A stretch of 6,520 bases of DNA, taken from assembly GCA_021823305.1 (NCBI GenBank), contig JAKAOE010000116.1:1-6520 (forward strand). The letters run 5' to 3'. This document shows, one piece after another, positions 5,981 to 6,520 of the stretch (the first letter of the stretch is position 1; the number at the start of each line of letters is the position of its first letter). Made by a program: the position numbers and the translations under genes. Origin of the DNA: Acidobacteriota bacterium. Lineage in GTDB: Bacteria; Acidobacteriota; Terriglobia; Terriglobales; SCQP01. The notes under the pieces are model-generated. The model was not told the DNA's origin. It worked only from the letters and a program-made list of their open reading frames with translations, and ran no database searches.

Positions 5981-6520
5981 TCAATGGGGACGGCGGTAAA
6001 AGGGCAGGGGAACGATCTTCGCCTGGGCGGTGCGGGCGCGAATCTGGATGTCGAGCAGCGTGCCGGGCTCAACCAGGGCGGCCGGAACGTAGGCCATGCC
6101 GATGTTCTTGCCCAGCGCCGGCGCCGGGCCGCCGCTGGTGACGTGGCCGATGGTCTGGCCGTCGCGCAGCACCGGGTAGCCGTCGCGCGCGATGCCGGGC
6201 TCGATCATCTCGAACCCGACGAGCTTGCGCCGCAGGCCCTGCTGCGCCTGCTGCTCGATCACCGCCTTGCCCAGGAACTCCGGCTTGGCCATCTTGGTGA
6301 TCCAGCCTAGGCCGGCTTCGAGCGGCGTGGTGGTGTCGTCGATTTCGTGGCCGTAGAGCGCCATGCCGGCCTCGAGGCGCAGCGTGTTGCGCGCGCCCAG
6401 GCCGCAGGGGAGCAGGCCCTCGGCGTGGCCGGCTTCGAGCAGGCCGTTCCAGACCCTTTCCGAGTGCTCCGGGTCGAAGTAGAGTTCGAAGCCGTCCTCG
6501 CCGGTGTAGCCACTGCGGAG
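5981..6520 (-). CDS. gcvT: Glycine cleavage system T protein (aminomethyltransferase), 5' truncated by window
   Basis: This is the C-terminal half of GcvT, which transfers the methylene from aminomethyl-GcvH to tetrahydrofolate and frees ammonia. The visible 179 residues run off the right edge; the family is about 360 long. They begin at SGYTGEDGFELYF (visible 3-15), then PCGLGARNTLRLEAGMALYG (38-57), and TPLEAGLGWITK. The C-terminal beta-barrel domain follows, with GHVTSGGPAPALGKNIGMAYV and a closing PLPFYRR. The residue after GAR is Asn where the E. coli protein has Asp. I believe Asn occurs in other GcvT proteins of this type, so no defect is inferred. The stop (TGA, 5983-5981) is 14 bp before gcvH. 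It is the first visible gene of the gcv transcript. Confidence 0.96.
   Translation of the reverse strand, partial: LRSGYTGEDGFELYFDPEHSERVWNGLLEAGHAEGLLPCGLGARNTLRLEAGMALYGHEIDDTTTPLEAGLGWITKMAKPEFLGKAVIEQQAQQGLRRKLVGFEMIEPGIARDGYPVLRDGQTIGHVTSGGPAPALGKNIGMAYVPAALVEPGTLLDIQIRARTAQAKIVPLPFYRRPH

Noticed and set aside
5967..5984. TTG at 5984 as the start of gcvH, overlapping the gcvT stop.
   Set aside because: The ATG at 5966 has AGGAG seven bases upstream and gives the usual GcvH N-terminus; the extra six residues match nothing.
6370..6410. GcvT GARNTLRLE (Asn in place of the Asp of the E. coli protein) as a damaged active site.
   Set aside because: The rest of the motif is intact and Asn seems to occur in other GcvT proteins of this type; there is no sign of decay.

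Overview
The window reads as ordinary chromosomal DNA from a high-GC proteobacterium. The FtsB-type divisome protein, CutA, ThpR and a glycine cleavage operon with a two-subunit P-protein together suggest a gammaproteobacterium or a close relative. The exact lineage is an inference; there is no rRNA or tRNA to anchor it. Genes are densely packed and housekeeping in character. I see no mobile element, CRISPR array, RNA gene or phage gene.

Layout from left to right. (1) The N-terminal third of a KimA-like APC superfamily permease lies on the minus strand and runs off the left edge. (2) A 122-bp divergent spacer separates it from thiG (thiazole synthase, plus strand). (3) ftsB (cell division, minus strand) converges on thiG and overlaps its 3' end by 79 bp. 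(4) A 56-bp divergent spacer with a GC-rich palindrome separates ftsB from cutA (plus strand). (5) cutA converges, 18 bp apart, on a minus-strand cluster which in transcription order is gcvT (5' end outside the window), gcvH, gcvPA, gcvPB, thpR.

The gcv genes encode three of the four glycine cleavage proteins: T, H, and P as two subunits. The L-protein, dihydrolipoamide dehydrogenase, is not in the window. P decarboxylates glycine with PLP and passes the aminomethyl group to the lipoyl arm of H. T then releases ammonia and makes 5,10-methylene-tetrahydrofolate. The gaps are 14, 4, 11 and 13 bp, so the whole set including thpR looks like one transcript. Its promoter, and any glycine riboswitch, would lie beyond the right edge.

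I found no undescribed system. The points most worth a second look are the thiG/ftsB 3' overlap, which seems to have given FtsB an overprinted tail; two altered residues at the expected ion-site helix of the KimA-like permease; and thiG standing without thiS.
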